A DNA stretch of 64,000 nt from Tetracentron sinense (lineage: Eukaryota; Streptophyta; Magnoliopsida; Trochodendrales; Trochodendraceae). The notes beneath the pieces were generated by a model. The model did no database searches, was not told the origin of the DNA, and worked only from the letters and a program-made list of their open reading frames with translations. This document shows positions 35,704-46,089 of the stretch, in pieces (position 1 is the first letter of the stretch; each line of letters starts with the position of its first letter). The stretch spans positions 8,460,041 through 8,524,040 of the forward strand of contig CM026562.1 of NCBI GenBank assembly GCA_015143295.1, written 5' to 3'. Position numbers and translations under genes: made by a program.

Positions 35704-36931
35704 TGAAATTTATCCAGATTAATGATCTCTAAGACCTAGAGGGGGGGTGAATAGGTCTATCTAATAATTTCTAACCAATTTTAATTTTTTAATTAATATG
35801 TTTAGAAATCAATGATTAATTCACTCAGACAATCCACACAAATCAAACACAGAAGATTTTTACGTGGAAAACCCTAACGGGAAAAAACCACGGGACCTTG
35901 TCCAGCAATAAACTTCACTATGAAAAGATATCAAGTACAAGACAAGACCTTACCAAAACAGAAACGACGTTCCTAGGTATAGACTCTTACTCTTGATTTC
36001 CACGAACCAGCAGGTTCAATCTCTGCCTTAGCAGCTTCGGTTCCACACCGACCAAATCTTTTCAAGCAACTTCAAATCCACGATCACACACGATCGATCT
36101 CCTTCCACGAAGGCTCCGGATCAAACACCGGACACACACACAAGGTGTAGGGTTGTGAATCAATTTAGTAAATTTCAAACCCTAGAGGGATCTCATACAG
36201 ATCTGAGATCACACAATGCAAGATCAAAGATTTAGATCTATACTTGCATTCTCTAGGATCTAAGAAAGAGGAGGGATCAACAAATATCTAATAAAAGCAA
36301 TAAGAAAAACCCTAGAAGAGTTTCTCAGACCTCTACTCTTTCAAAAATATCAAAGACACGAATTAGGTCTCTCAAAAGTTGTTTATATAGGGTTAAAAAA
36401 AGAATCCAGAAAAAGAAAAATTCTTTTTACGGGGACCGATCGATCGGTGCTCACTACCGATCGCTCGGTTCAAAACGGATCGATCGGTTCTAATGACCGA
36501 TCGCTCGGTCATAAATCATCTCTCTGGAAAATTTCCCCATACAAAAATTTGGTCCAGTCGATAGCCACCGATCGCTCGGTAGGCCACCGATCGATCGGTC
36601 GCAATACCGAGCGATCGGTTGAGACAGAATTTTTGCCAAAACCATTTTCATTTTATTTTTATTTGATTCAACTAAGATCAAATAACTTTGGTAGGCTTAA
36701 AACTATCCTCCTAGGTATTTTTAGGGTTATCTAAGTCAAATCCAACCTAGGTAGGGTCTCTAAGTCCATTACCTGTCTAGATCCGGAGTAGGAGCTTTTT
36801 CCTTCACTTTCTTCGATCTTCTTTAAACTTTAGCTCTTCTCTTCTGACAAGTTAAACATGACTCGACGACTCGACTCAACTGATCTATCTAATGATCACG
36901 GAATTTGCCAACACCTATTTAGGGATTTACA
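35704..36931 (-). repeat. 5' LTR of the SIRE-like element
   Basis: Partner of 25794-27021. It contains the promoter: the seven-unit palindrome array at 36435-36620 and the minus-strand TATATAAAC near 36382-36390. It is followed directly by the primer-binding site. Confidence 0.95.
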
Positions 36932-36936
36932 ATTTT

Positions 36937-37228
36937 TTTTTATATTAGGATTTGTTTGTCATTAGTTAAAAAGTTCAATCAATGAACTCCATCCTCATTT
37001 TCTCTTGAGTAATAGACATATAAATAAAATATAAAAAATATATAAGTAATTATACCAGGTCTGGTTAATCGAGCTTTAAAGAGTCAAGCTTTAGCCCAAC
37101 CCATTATAATATGGGCTTAAGAAATTGAGCTCGACCATAAACAGGTAATGAGCGGGCTTTTTTTGGCCAGGTCCCACCCATATTCTTATTATTAGAGTAC
37201 TAAAGATAAATATATATATATATATCTA
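36937..37228. other. Intergenic, remnant of a GGGC-type MITE
   Basis: At about 37040-37190 there are AGCTTTAG/GGGCTT and GGCCAGGTCCCACCC motifs like those near 780-850. No clear ends. A (TA)n run lies at 37211-37228. Confidence 0.35.
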
Positions 37229-37237
37229 TAAAATTAA

Positions 37238-40200
37238 AGGGTAATTCCATATCAGAACCCACTTTATCGTTAAAAGATATACAAGTGCCCCTTTTTAAAC
37301 TGCTAGTAGGCACTGCACGTGCAAGGCACGTGCATGCATTAGAAATTTTTCTTGTATGATATTTACTTGATCAGAATCATATACTATAAATAGCAAAAGT
37401 GAATGAAGCTGGAAGCACATGCGTTCTTGACATGAAAATTTTAATAATTGGAGTATCTTGAGTAAATACCATCTAAATCAAACTATTGTGTTTAATGAAT
37501 ATTAAAGTATTACCCAAGGGGTAGGGAGAATCTGAGCTTCAGTAGAGGCTAATTTTTGTTGTTTTGATCCCAAAGTTCTTTAAACATGGATCTTGATTAG
37601 TGTTTGAATTTGCATAGGAGACGGAATGTGTCATTGTTTCATTCTTTTGTTCTTTAGTTTATCTCTTTGATTTCCATTCAGTTCACAATAATTTTACCCA
37701 TTACAAGAGCAGAGAAACAAGCAATCTTTACGTTGCTTATCAATTTTGATTTTTTTCTGCAATAGAACCAACGATATTAATTAAAATAATTGATAAATAC
37801 CAAGTGTCTCAGTTGAGAGTATGAACAAATAATTGGTATCGGTAAAGTGAGTCAAAGCAAGTGAGGGTACAAATATGTTTTTAATACATGACAATGCAAT
37901 ATGGTGCCCACATGTTTACAGTTTTAGACAGTCTCATGTGATAAGTTCTTAAATAACCAAAAATAAAATTATTGATATGCCTAAAAAGACATATATGCAG
38001 GCAGTTTTTAGTGAGTAAAAAAATTTGCAATTGAGAACTTTACAAATAAAAGTCATGGTGACTCTTCCAATGGTCTTGATAAGAAAATAAAAATAATTTC
38101 ATCAGACTGTCAAATGAATGAGATTCTACCAAATGATATAGATTTCCTTCAACCATATTATCAATTAGAGAATGTGCTAAAAAAATCCTCACAGAATGTA
38201 TAAAAAATTAGAATTTAAACCGTAAAGATTGAACAAATGTATGGAAAATCCAAAGAAAAATAATTCAGACATAGCATTTAGTAGATGAAAAAAGTAACTA
38301 TAATAGATTGCAAAAGGATAAAAGAATTATATATTGCAAAAAGGGAGAAAGTCTCTGAAATGGCTATGCTTTGTGAGATTAGTAAATATATGTTAAAATC
38401 ACAGTTTTGATCATAATTCTTAGGTTTATTATCAATTGCCAATTTTTTAACCAAATAACTCCACTTGTTTGACATTTGATCAGTTCTTAAATAACCCAAA
38501 AAAAATTATTGATATGCTTAAGAGGGAACCACTGATGAATCTACGTCTACACTTGCTTGTATTGACTTTGTTATATAGATATCCTTGTAACGCTTTCGCT
38601 TTTCAATTTCTGAAAACATTCTTCTGTTGTGCATGGATCAGGTTCGAACTTACATAAGCTTCTATAGAAAGATAAGTGACCCTGCATGATAACCAATGTT
38701 AAACAAACAAATGATATTAAGTACAACTAAATATCTCTGCGAGTAAGAAGTTAAGAAGAGACCAAAGCTCATGATGATTATTTTGTACATTGAAAAGAGT
38801 GCAAGCATCTACAGCACAGGAAGTAGTGCAAGATATTCAAAACAAATTAATGGTTGGATAAATTAATATGAAGCTTATAGGATCTTACTCGGGCCTATGC
38901 TGATGCAAAATAATCTAGATATAGATGAAATATGATCAAGAACATAATATGATATACAATGAAATTTCAACCGGCGAAACTTTTCTAGAAAGAATGAACT
39001 AAACAATAATCTGAAGCCAATTAACGCTCACATTTGATGTACATACATGAAGTAGATAAAATCCTTGCTCACAGTCACTGATTGAAACCACACTTGGACA
39101 ACTTGCAAATTCCTCGCCCTAAGATTCTGAAAACAAGAAAGAGGGGTTAATGCAAGAATAAAGCATAATAAGAAATTGAAAAAAAAAGAATAATCCAAAG
39201 AGAATGAAATGGGTTTTGACAATGAGTTATCCCATATAGTGAGTACAATATGCCTTATTCGATAAATTTCAAGGTGTTAGTAGAAGGATTGCAAGCAAAT
39301 CCATAACAAATACCTACAAGAACAAGTACAAGAAGCAATATTAACAAACTCGAAAAGGTAATCTGCAAAGCCTAAGCAAAAGATGTAAGTGAAATATTGA
39401 TGGTCCACAAAAAAGGACATTCAATATCTAATTTAGTTACTTAAAGGCTATCTGATTCACGTCTTAACCATATCCAAAGTGGAATTTAAAATTTCATAGA
39501 ATCTAATTTATGGTGGAAGGGAACAAAAGAAAGACTTCCTACCATAAATGGATTTTGCAAGTGATTTTATATATTGCATCATATATTTCAGAAAACATTC
39601 CAAATATGAATCACTTGGTAGCCCTTCCATTTAGATGGCTTTAAGTACTTATTGCAGCAAAAGACAAACACAGTAACTTTCCCTAAGTAAAATACTTTAG
39701 TGATATGAAGCCAAGAAAATGTAGAAACATCCTTGACCAAAGGAAATTAATTTTCCTTTATATAAGGGATCAAAATAAAGAATCTACAGAGTAAATACAC
39801 TTATTGAAAATTGGTTGAGTAAACTCTTTGGAGACACCATAAGAAAGGAAAACCAAGAACTACAGTTGATGGAGTGGAGAGGAAGACATTGAGGTAATGA
39901 ACACAAAATGTTGGAAATATCGTTTATGAACATAAACAGAGAAGATATTAATGCAACTTAATGATGAAATTCTTCCATCCAAATGGAATGGATTTCGAAG
40001 AACTAAAAGGTATAGATTGAATTTGTGTATTCTACATGTGCACAACACCAATTAATTACTACTAGATCCACATCACCGCTGCCTAGTTAAAATAAATCCA
40101 AAATATATGCATTTCTATTTTTTAAAGAAATTCACTTTAAACATTTAGAACTTCTGCTTATTCAACTCTAATTCAGATACAATGATTGAGATAGGTAAAC

Positions 40201-42318
40201 TCAAATTTATAGAATGTTAAAACCGTAAACTATATTTCTTCTTTTTCTGGAATAAGAATTCATATTTGGTTTTTGTTCATCAAGTTATAGACTATTGTTA
40301 ATCTCTATTCTCTTTATATGTATCTCGGTTCTAACGATGTTAGATTATCAAAAATCTCACAAAAACATGAGAAAATGAAACTAAAACAAACCCCAAAATA
40401 TTTGAGAAAATGAAATTAACACAAACCCCAATAGAGAAAGAGATCAATCGAAAATATACGAGGCAAACTTCGAAGGAAAAAACGAAGGAGCCGGTGGATG
40501 GTGAGAAATTTGCAAAAAAATCAAAAGATAGAGAGCCATAGAAACCCTACTCATTCTCCGATGAAGGCGGCGACGTTGACAAATGTGATATATATATATA
40601 TATATTTATATATATATGGAGTTCTAGAGAGAGGGAATTGAATAGAAACCCTACCAATTCTCAGACGAAAGCTCCAACGATTTTCACCATTTTCATGCTT
40701 CGAAGACGACTTGTTAACCCATTTTGCGCTGTGAAGAAGACCTAAATATGAGGAACCTTCTGCTAACACTGCTGCTCTTCGACAGTGATGAAGAGAGGGA
40801 ATCGGTGAGCATGATGTGGTGTTTTCGACAGGTAGCATACAACATAGCTGCTCTTTGACACGTGTTTTTATTAGAAGTCAGCTGCTGAGATGTCAGTTGT
40901 AACTAGACTCCAAGGAGTTCGGTTATTATCATAGAGGATTTCAAGTCTTCACTAAGGCATTAGTTGTTTGCATATAAAAACAACGAAATGACACCTATTC
41001 CACAAGATTTCAACTGTTGTTTTGGTTTCTTTGACCCTAACCCTTGTTATTTTATAGTTAGGAGTAATCGAAAAAAACCTAAATTTTATGCCATAAAGCT
41101 ATATATGAATCTCCATCCAATAATCAAAGTTAATTTGCGTATGGAAATTCCCATTTGGAAGATACTAGTTCTACCATCATCAATGATTTACTATAACCTT
41201 TTAGATTTTTGTGTTTTTTTCAACCGTTTCACTATTCCTATAATCTAGAAAGGGTATTATCATCTCTTTATGAGAAATCATTCCATACATCAAAATAAAA
41301 TAAAAAACACAACATTTTCTTCTTGGATGTTGTAGTTGCCTTTGGGCTACAACATACTATAGCTAATCCATGTTTTGCACTTTTAATAAAAAAGGGTATT
41401 CTCATCTTTTTATGAAAAATCAAATGTATGGGGGTGTTTTCGGCACTTTAAGTAAGATTATAAACGTCTGTTTGCAAAATATAATAGGGGGTCTCAATTT
41501 GTCCAATAGTTTGAAGGGTTTTTTTTTTTTGGTGAAAAACTCTCCTATCTTTCCAGCTATTGTAGATACCCATTTCCTTTTCTGATTTTATATTTTATCC
41601 CCCTTTTTAAAATCCTTTGCAAATCCACCATTTCATTCATAACTTAGTTAAATTGATGTAAAATTTTTATTGAAATGACATTTTTAACATTTCTTTTAAA
41701 ATTTCAATAAGATTTGTAAAAACTTTTTACAAGTGCTTGGAACCCATTAACCGCGGTTAAGATTCACTCACCCTTAGGATTCATCCATCTAACCTTAGTT
41801 TTTAGAAAAAAAATACTAACCTTAGGTTGATTATGCTTAACCACAATTAAATGAGTCTCTAGAAGCTGCCACATGTTCCTTTTAACACCCACTAATCACT
41901 CACCCCTAGGGATCATCTATCGAATCTTGGAATTTTAGAAAAAAAATAAAAAAATATTAATCTTAGGTTGATTATGCTTAACTATGGTTAGTGAGTGCTA
42001 AAAGAGAAACGTGGCGGCTTGTAGAGCCTCATTTAATTGTGTTTAAGCATAATCAACCTAAGGTCAATTTTTTTATTTCTCTAAAAATAAGGTTAGATGG
42101 ATGAATCCTAAGGAGTGAATCTTAACCACAGTTAGTGGGTTCCAAGCACTTAAAGAAAACTTTTAAAACTCTCGTTCATACAAAATACAAAATCACAGAA
42201 AGAAAGGGGTAATTACAAATAGTTGAAAAGATACGGTTTTTCACAAAAATCCATAGTTTGAAGGAAATAGTTTAAAAATCATTTACTCATAAAGTAGGCT
42301 CTGATATGGAATTACCCC
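37238..42318. mobile_element. Mutator-like element, 5.1 kb, non-autonomous
   Basis: Terminal inverted repeats of about 29 bp: AGGGTAATTCCATATCAGA at 37238 and the reverse complement of GGGGTAATTCCATATCAGA at 42318, with further matches through CCYACTTTAT. Flanks are TAAAATTAA (37229-37237) and TAGAATTAA (42319-42327), a 9-bp duplication with one mismatch, which points to Mutator. No transposase frame is recognised across 37300-41730. A block at 40430-40930 has repeated TAGAAACCCTAC-ATTCTC segments and looks like leader or promoter sequence, possibly captured or from a lost transposase gene. A duplicated 45-bp segment lies at about 37945 and 38475. Its right end lies only about 20-150 bp before the presumed SEC24 exon 1. 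Confidence 0.65.
41731..42151. repeat. Foldback element inside the Mutator-like element
   Basis: Left arm from AAGTGCTTGGAACCCATTAA (41731) and right arm whose reverse complement starts AAGTGCTTGGAACCCACTAA (42151) pair over about 140 bp. The middle third is a shortened direct copy of the left arm, sharing CTTAGGTTGATTATGCTTAA. A related inverted-repeat sequence is in SEC24 intron 1 at 48535-48725. No target duplication could be fixed. Confidence 0.7.
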
Positions 42319-42334
42319 TAGAATTAATTATAGA

Positions 42335-42467
42335 GATCGTCTCATCTTAACAGACTACAGTCATTCGCTTATTAGATCCGATTTTCAAACTGGGGTTTGA
42401 GTTTTCGTATTCATTTGTTCTTCCCGTTCGAGATCTCGAGAATTCCTCCGGTGGTGATCGACTACAG
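42335..42467 (+). other. Presumed non-coding exon 1 of SEC24
   Basis: A CT-rich, relatively GC-rich stretch ends GATCGACTACAG and is followed by the strong donor GTATGTAG at 42468. It would splice to the acceptor at 50267 in front of the SEC24 start exon, giving a 7.8-kb first intron. The 5' end is arbitrary and no transcript evidence is available. It abuts the Mutator-like element, so the promoter would lie within or be replaced by that element. Confidence 0.4.
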
Positions 42468-43103
42468 GTATGTAGATATAAACCCATCGATGCATCAAAC
42501 CGAACGATTATCTTTCATCATCGATGGAAGAATTCTCTTCATCCCAGTTTAATTTTTTTTTAAAAATTTCTTTGTCTTTTTACCTTTTTTTTTTTGGTGG
42601 GGTGTGGAAACTAGTAGGTTTTGTGTAAATTTGTTCCTTGGGATTTCCGAGATTTAGTTGAGAAACACAGATATTGGAGGGGAATTGTTCTCTTTGGAGA
42701 AAAACTACTAAAAATCAACTAGTGGAAACTGTTTTTTTTTCCCAATTAAAGTTTGGATATTGGTTTATGAAAAGTGGGATTCCTTCCGAGTTGTTGATTT
42801 GATTTTCTTGAATTTAATATTGTTTTCTGACTTTCAATGCTAGTTTTGATAGCAATGTTTAACTGAATTTTTTTTTTCTGTTCATCCTTTTGATATTTCT
42901 ATAGTGTCATGCTTATGGATTTGGTCTCCTTGTTGTGATACAGAGCACGTTTTGCTTGGCCCAAAATGATTATTGTCCGAGTATCCTGTTCTGAATTTGA
43001 TTCGACAATGTTGAGCGTATATTGGTAAATTGTAGAGATTAATACTAGAAACAACATATTGTTTCCTCCTTTGGGCGTGCTTAATTGTATGTGTAACATT
43101 GGT
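42468..43103. other. Start of presumed SEC24 intron 1
   Basis: T-rich sequence, as expected for plant introns. No coding or repeat signal recognised before the LINE remnant. Confidence 0.35.
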
Positions 43104-43408
43104 TATGAGTGAGTTGACGGCTAGCATTCAAGAGGAGGATCCTTGGTGTATGTTATTTGCGATGTAATGGTGGATAAGACTAGATAGTGGGTAACAATGC
43201 TAAGCTAGAACAATGGTGGAATACCTTAGAATCTAAGGGTTTTAAAATAAGTCAGACCAAGATAGAATATATAGATTATAACTTTAGTGAGAAGACGGAT
43301 GGAGGTGAGGCAATAGTCAATTTTGATGGCCAGAGATACATGAAAGCGACCAATTCTAATATCTTGACTCGATTATTGACAAGGAGGGATAAATTGTGGA
43401 GGATGTAG
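43104..43408 (+). pseudogene. LINE reverse transcriptase fragment
   Basis: Translation shows MSELTASIQEEDPWCMLFA, matching the block around the RT catalytic FADD, but the acidic pair is lost (it reads FAM and then a stop). Beyond a frameshift the frame GVNAKLEQWWNTLESKGFKI continues with SQTKIEYIDYNFS, typical of widespread plant L1 RT fragments. About 100 codons only, within the presumed SEC24 intron 1. Confidence 0.75.
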
Positions 43409-43639
43409 CCACTGTTTGAAACCTGGATAGGACTGGAAGGTTGAAACATTTGTACCATTGACTGGTCGTAAAACTGGGTCTTAAAAACCTATAAGCCTGC
43501 TTCACCTTTATTATATTATTGGTAATTATTGGTAAATAAGAACATGTATTAAAAGGGGAGAAAGTACAAAAGTGAGCATTCACTGATAGGTGAACACTCG
43601 AACATAAAAGAATGGGAAAATAGAAACACTCCTACCTAC

Positions 43640-43850
43640 CACCCCCACAAAGAGAGCAACCCCTACTCATAAGCCAAAGAGGGACCAAGTCTAGAATACA
43701 AGATCATCCCTAATAGAACTCCAAGAGAGAAAAAAGTTTAGCAACATGAGTCCAAATTGCTTCAAGAGAGGTAGAGAAATTTTCAAAAAGCATGAAATTT
43801 TGTTCCTTCAAAATATAACAACAAAGAACACCTAGGAGCATGGTGTCAAA
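43640..43850 (-). pseudogene. Possible LINE C-terminal fragment
   Basis: Minus-strand translation gives VLCCYILKEQNFMLFENFST then SLEAIWTHVAKLFSL, like the W-x-ERN-x-R-F segment after the zinc-binding domain of plant LINE ORF2. It is downstream, on the same strand, of the zinc-binding remnant at 46085-45800 and could belong to that LINE. Weak similarity only. Confidence 0.35.
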
Positions 43851-44272
43851 AATTGACTCAATTCAGTCAACTGCCGCCGAATTGGGTCTACTTCCATGGT
43901 ATCTGAAGCGAAATGCATTTGTATTTTAAAATACTGGACTTCATGGTAAACTTCGGTGAATTTCGGTAAACTTTGACTGAAATAGAAAAAAAGTGTTGAG
44001 AAAATACAAAACTTTGGTGAAAGTTAACTTTGTGTACAAAAAAAGTGTAAATTGAAGGGCTTTTAAGTTTTTACTTAAAATGATAATCCTAGTTCCACTC
44101 GCTTTAAACTTACTTTCTTTATAAGGAAAAACGTGTGTCCTAAGCATTAACCTTATTACAAATATAATTAGCTTTAAAAGAGAGTGTTGCTATCATTAAC
44201 CTTATTATAAATATAATTTAATTATTCTAATAATTTTACTATTAATATATTATGCCCATAAGAGATTTTTAG

Positions 44273-44736
44273 CATAGTTCGGAAACTCGGCGAGTCACCC
44301 GAGTAACTCGGCCGAGTTACCCGACTTGACTGAATTTCGAGTCTAGTCGCCTCAAAACTCGAAGGAGACACTATTTGCCTAGTTACTTGAGTGACTCGGT
44401 CTAGTTGAGTCGAGCTGAGTGTTTCGACTCGCTAGACTAGGTCAAGTCACAGAAGAGTATTTTTATCATTTTTTAAAGCTAAACTTGAACATCATACTAT
44501 TTTTGTATCAAATGTTTTTTGGTCTACAAAGACAATCTACTATGGGTTTTGTTAAACCTAGTTTTTAGGTTTGAGGCTGTAAAACTAGCATACTTTGAGT
44601 TTTTTTAACCCAGGTTTTTCAAGTTATTGCATATATATTCTGAGTTGGACTGAGTTGAGTTTTTTTCGAGTTTTCTGAATTACTCGACCCTGCTAACTTT
44701 TGAGTCGAGTCGAGTTTTGGGGGTTTTTGAACCATG
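44273..44736. mobile_element. hAT-type MITE, CATGGTTC family
   Basis: Perfect 8-bp duplication ATTTTTAG (44265-44272 and 44737-44744). Ends are CATAGTTCGGAAACTCG and, inward from the right, CATGGTTCAAAAACCCC. Interior is rich in ACTCGGCGAGTCACTCG-like motifs. 464 bp, non-coding, in the presumed SEC24 intron 1. Confidence 0.8.
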
Positions 44737-44744
44737 ATTTTTAG

Positions 44745-45799
44745 TAATATTAACAAATTAAATAATTTTCTAATAGCATTTTATAAAATTAAAAATTATT
44801 TAAGGACCCATATCTTGCTCTTCACATATTGATTCAATCCTCTAAAAACATTGAGCTCATCAATTGCATATTGAAATAAGTTTAGAAACTAAATTGAATA
44901 TCAATTATTTATCAACTTTAATGTACATTCGTAAGTTTTTCAAGTTTCTAAAACAATTAACATGGATAATCATTAAAAAATAAAGATAATAAAATGGTGT
45001 TACATATCCTCTTCACTTGACAAATAAGATAATATATAGTTAAGAGAAATATCAAGAAGAAGCTACAACTTAGATAAGCAGGCAACGCGTGACACTTAAC
45101 ATGATTCTCACATTTGAGGATTACATGCTTGCATCAGTAATATAATGAATTCTAGATGTGTATTTATGCTTAAGTATTGAATTTCTAAAATTTCATCTTT
45201 GATTTCCAATGTTTCTTTAAAGTTTCTTAAGCTTCTTTAATTTTTACATAACTTCTTTGGACTTCCTTAAACTTTTTCAAAACGTGTCAACTTCCTTAGT
45301 GACCGAAGTTTATTCTTTGCCTAGGAGTAATTGCCACAGAATCATTGTAGAATGCTCTACACCATGAATCAACCGGCCAAATAGGAAGTTTCTTCATCGT
45401 AGAATGCTCTACACCATGAATCAACCAGCCAAATAGGAAGTTTCTTAAACTGAGAGGAATAAGCCATCACACCCTCTTACGATATAGAACATGATCCCAC
45501 AACCATTTGGCCAAAGAGGAATGAGAGGGTGTTTGATAATACTTCTCTTCCTCTTCAACTTTTGTGTTGGAGGATTAGACATCTTTTATTATTTTGGCAT
45601 TTTGTAAGTGAGGAGGGTGAGGATTTAACCTGTCTACTACTGTGAGGTAGAGGGTTTGGCTACTTTTGTTTCCCTTCTTGGTAGATAGGAGATAAGTTTT
45701 TGATTCTCTGTTTGTCGACTCGAGATCACTTTCTGGTGAACTCATTTTGTACATTTTCTCTTCCTTTTGATTATACAAGTATATATGCTTTGCTTGCTG
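44745..45799. other. Intron 1 DNA with a small tandem duplication
   Basis: AT-rich. At 45347-45447 a 52-bp unit beginning GTAGAATGCTCTACACCATG is tandemly duplicated with one visible change. No coding signal. Confidence 0.5.
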
Positions 45800-46085
45800 A
45801 TAAAACGACCGCATATCTAGAAAGCAATGGAGCAAAAGATGATCGACAACCTCCTTTGCAAACAAACACATCAAGCATCTATCTTCCATCCTCCAAATAA
45901 TGGAGCAACAAGTGATCAACAGTCTCTTCTATAGAGAGATGCATAAAACATTTATTTGCCATCCTCCACCCTCTAAATTTAAATGATCTGTGGTGAGGAT
46001 TTTATCCAGGGTAGTGGTCCAAGGAAATAATGCAACCTTTGATAGGATACTAGGATTTCATACAACTCTATAAGGGAAGGAGAGG
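45800..46085 (-). pseudogene. LINE zinc-binding (zf-RVT) domain remnant, internally duplicated
   Basis: Minus-strand reading gives KVALFPWTTTLDKILTTDHL, then two tandem versions of the zinc site: CFMHLSIEETVDHLLLHY and CLMCLFAKEVVDHLLLHC. This is the C-x2-C...DHLLLHC pattern of the zf-RVT domain at the end of plant LINE ORF2. In the first version two of the metal-binding Cys residues have changed (to His and Tyr). The duplicated unit is about 70-75 bp. Non-functional. Confidence 0.75.
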
Positions 46086-46089
46086 CATG

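Larger units (their letters stand above)
25794..36931 (-). mobile_element. Complete young SIRE-like Ty1/copia retrotransposon
   Basis: An 11,138-bp element with two 1228-bp LTRs, a 5-bp duplication ATTTT (25789-25793 and 36932-36936), a tRNA-iMet primer-binding site, an intact 1774-aa gag-pol ORF, an intact 429-aa extra ORF and a polypurine tract. Minus-strand order is 5' LTR, PBS, gag-pol, 1.2-kb spacer, internal promoter-like site, extra ORF, PPT, 3' LTR. The two Gag zinc knuckles, the long coiled-coil Gag extension, the LTR stretch CTAGAGGGGGGGTGAATAGG and an ORF after pol are features of the SIRE/Maximus lineage. LTRs differ at 4 positions by eye (about 0.3 percent), so insertion is recent. 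All parts needed for autonomy appear present. Confidence 0.92.

Noticed and set aside
25794..36931. Endogenous pararetrovirus or other viral insertion
   Set aside because: LTRs, PBS, PPT, integrase before RT and the YVDD-type copia RT identify a copia retrotransposon; no movement or coat protein gene is present.
40551..40838. 95-aa minus ORF in the Mutator-like element
   Set aside because: It ends in a translated (TA)n run and has no recognisable domain; the region looks like leader sequence rather than coding.
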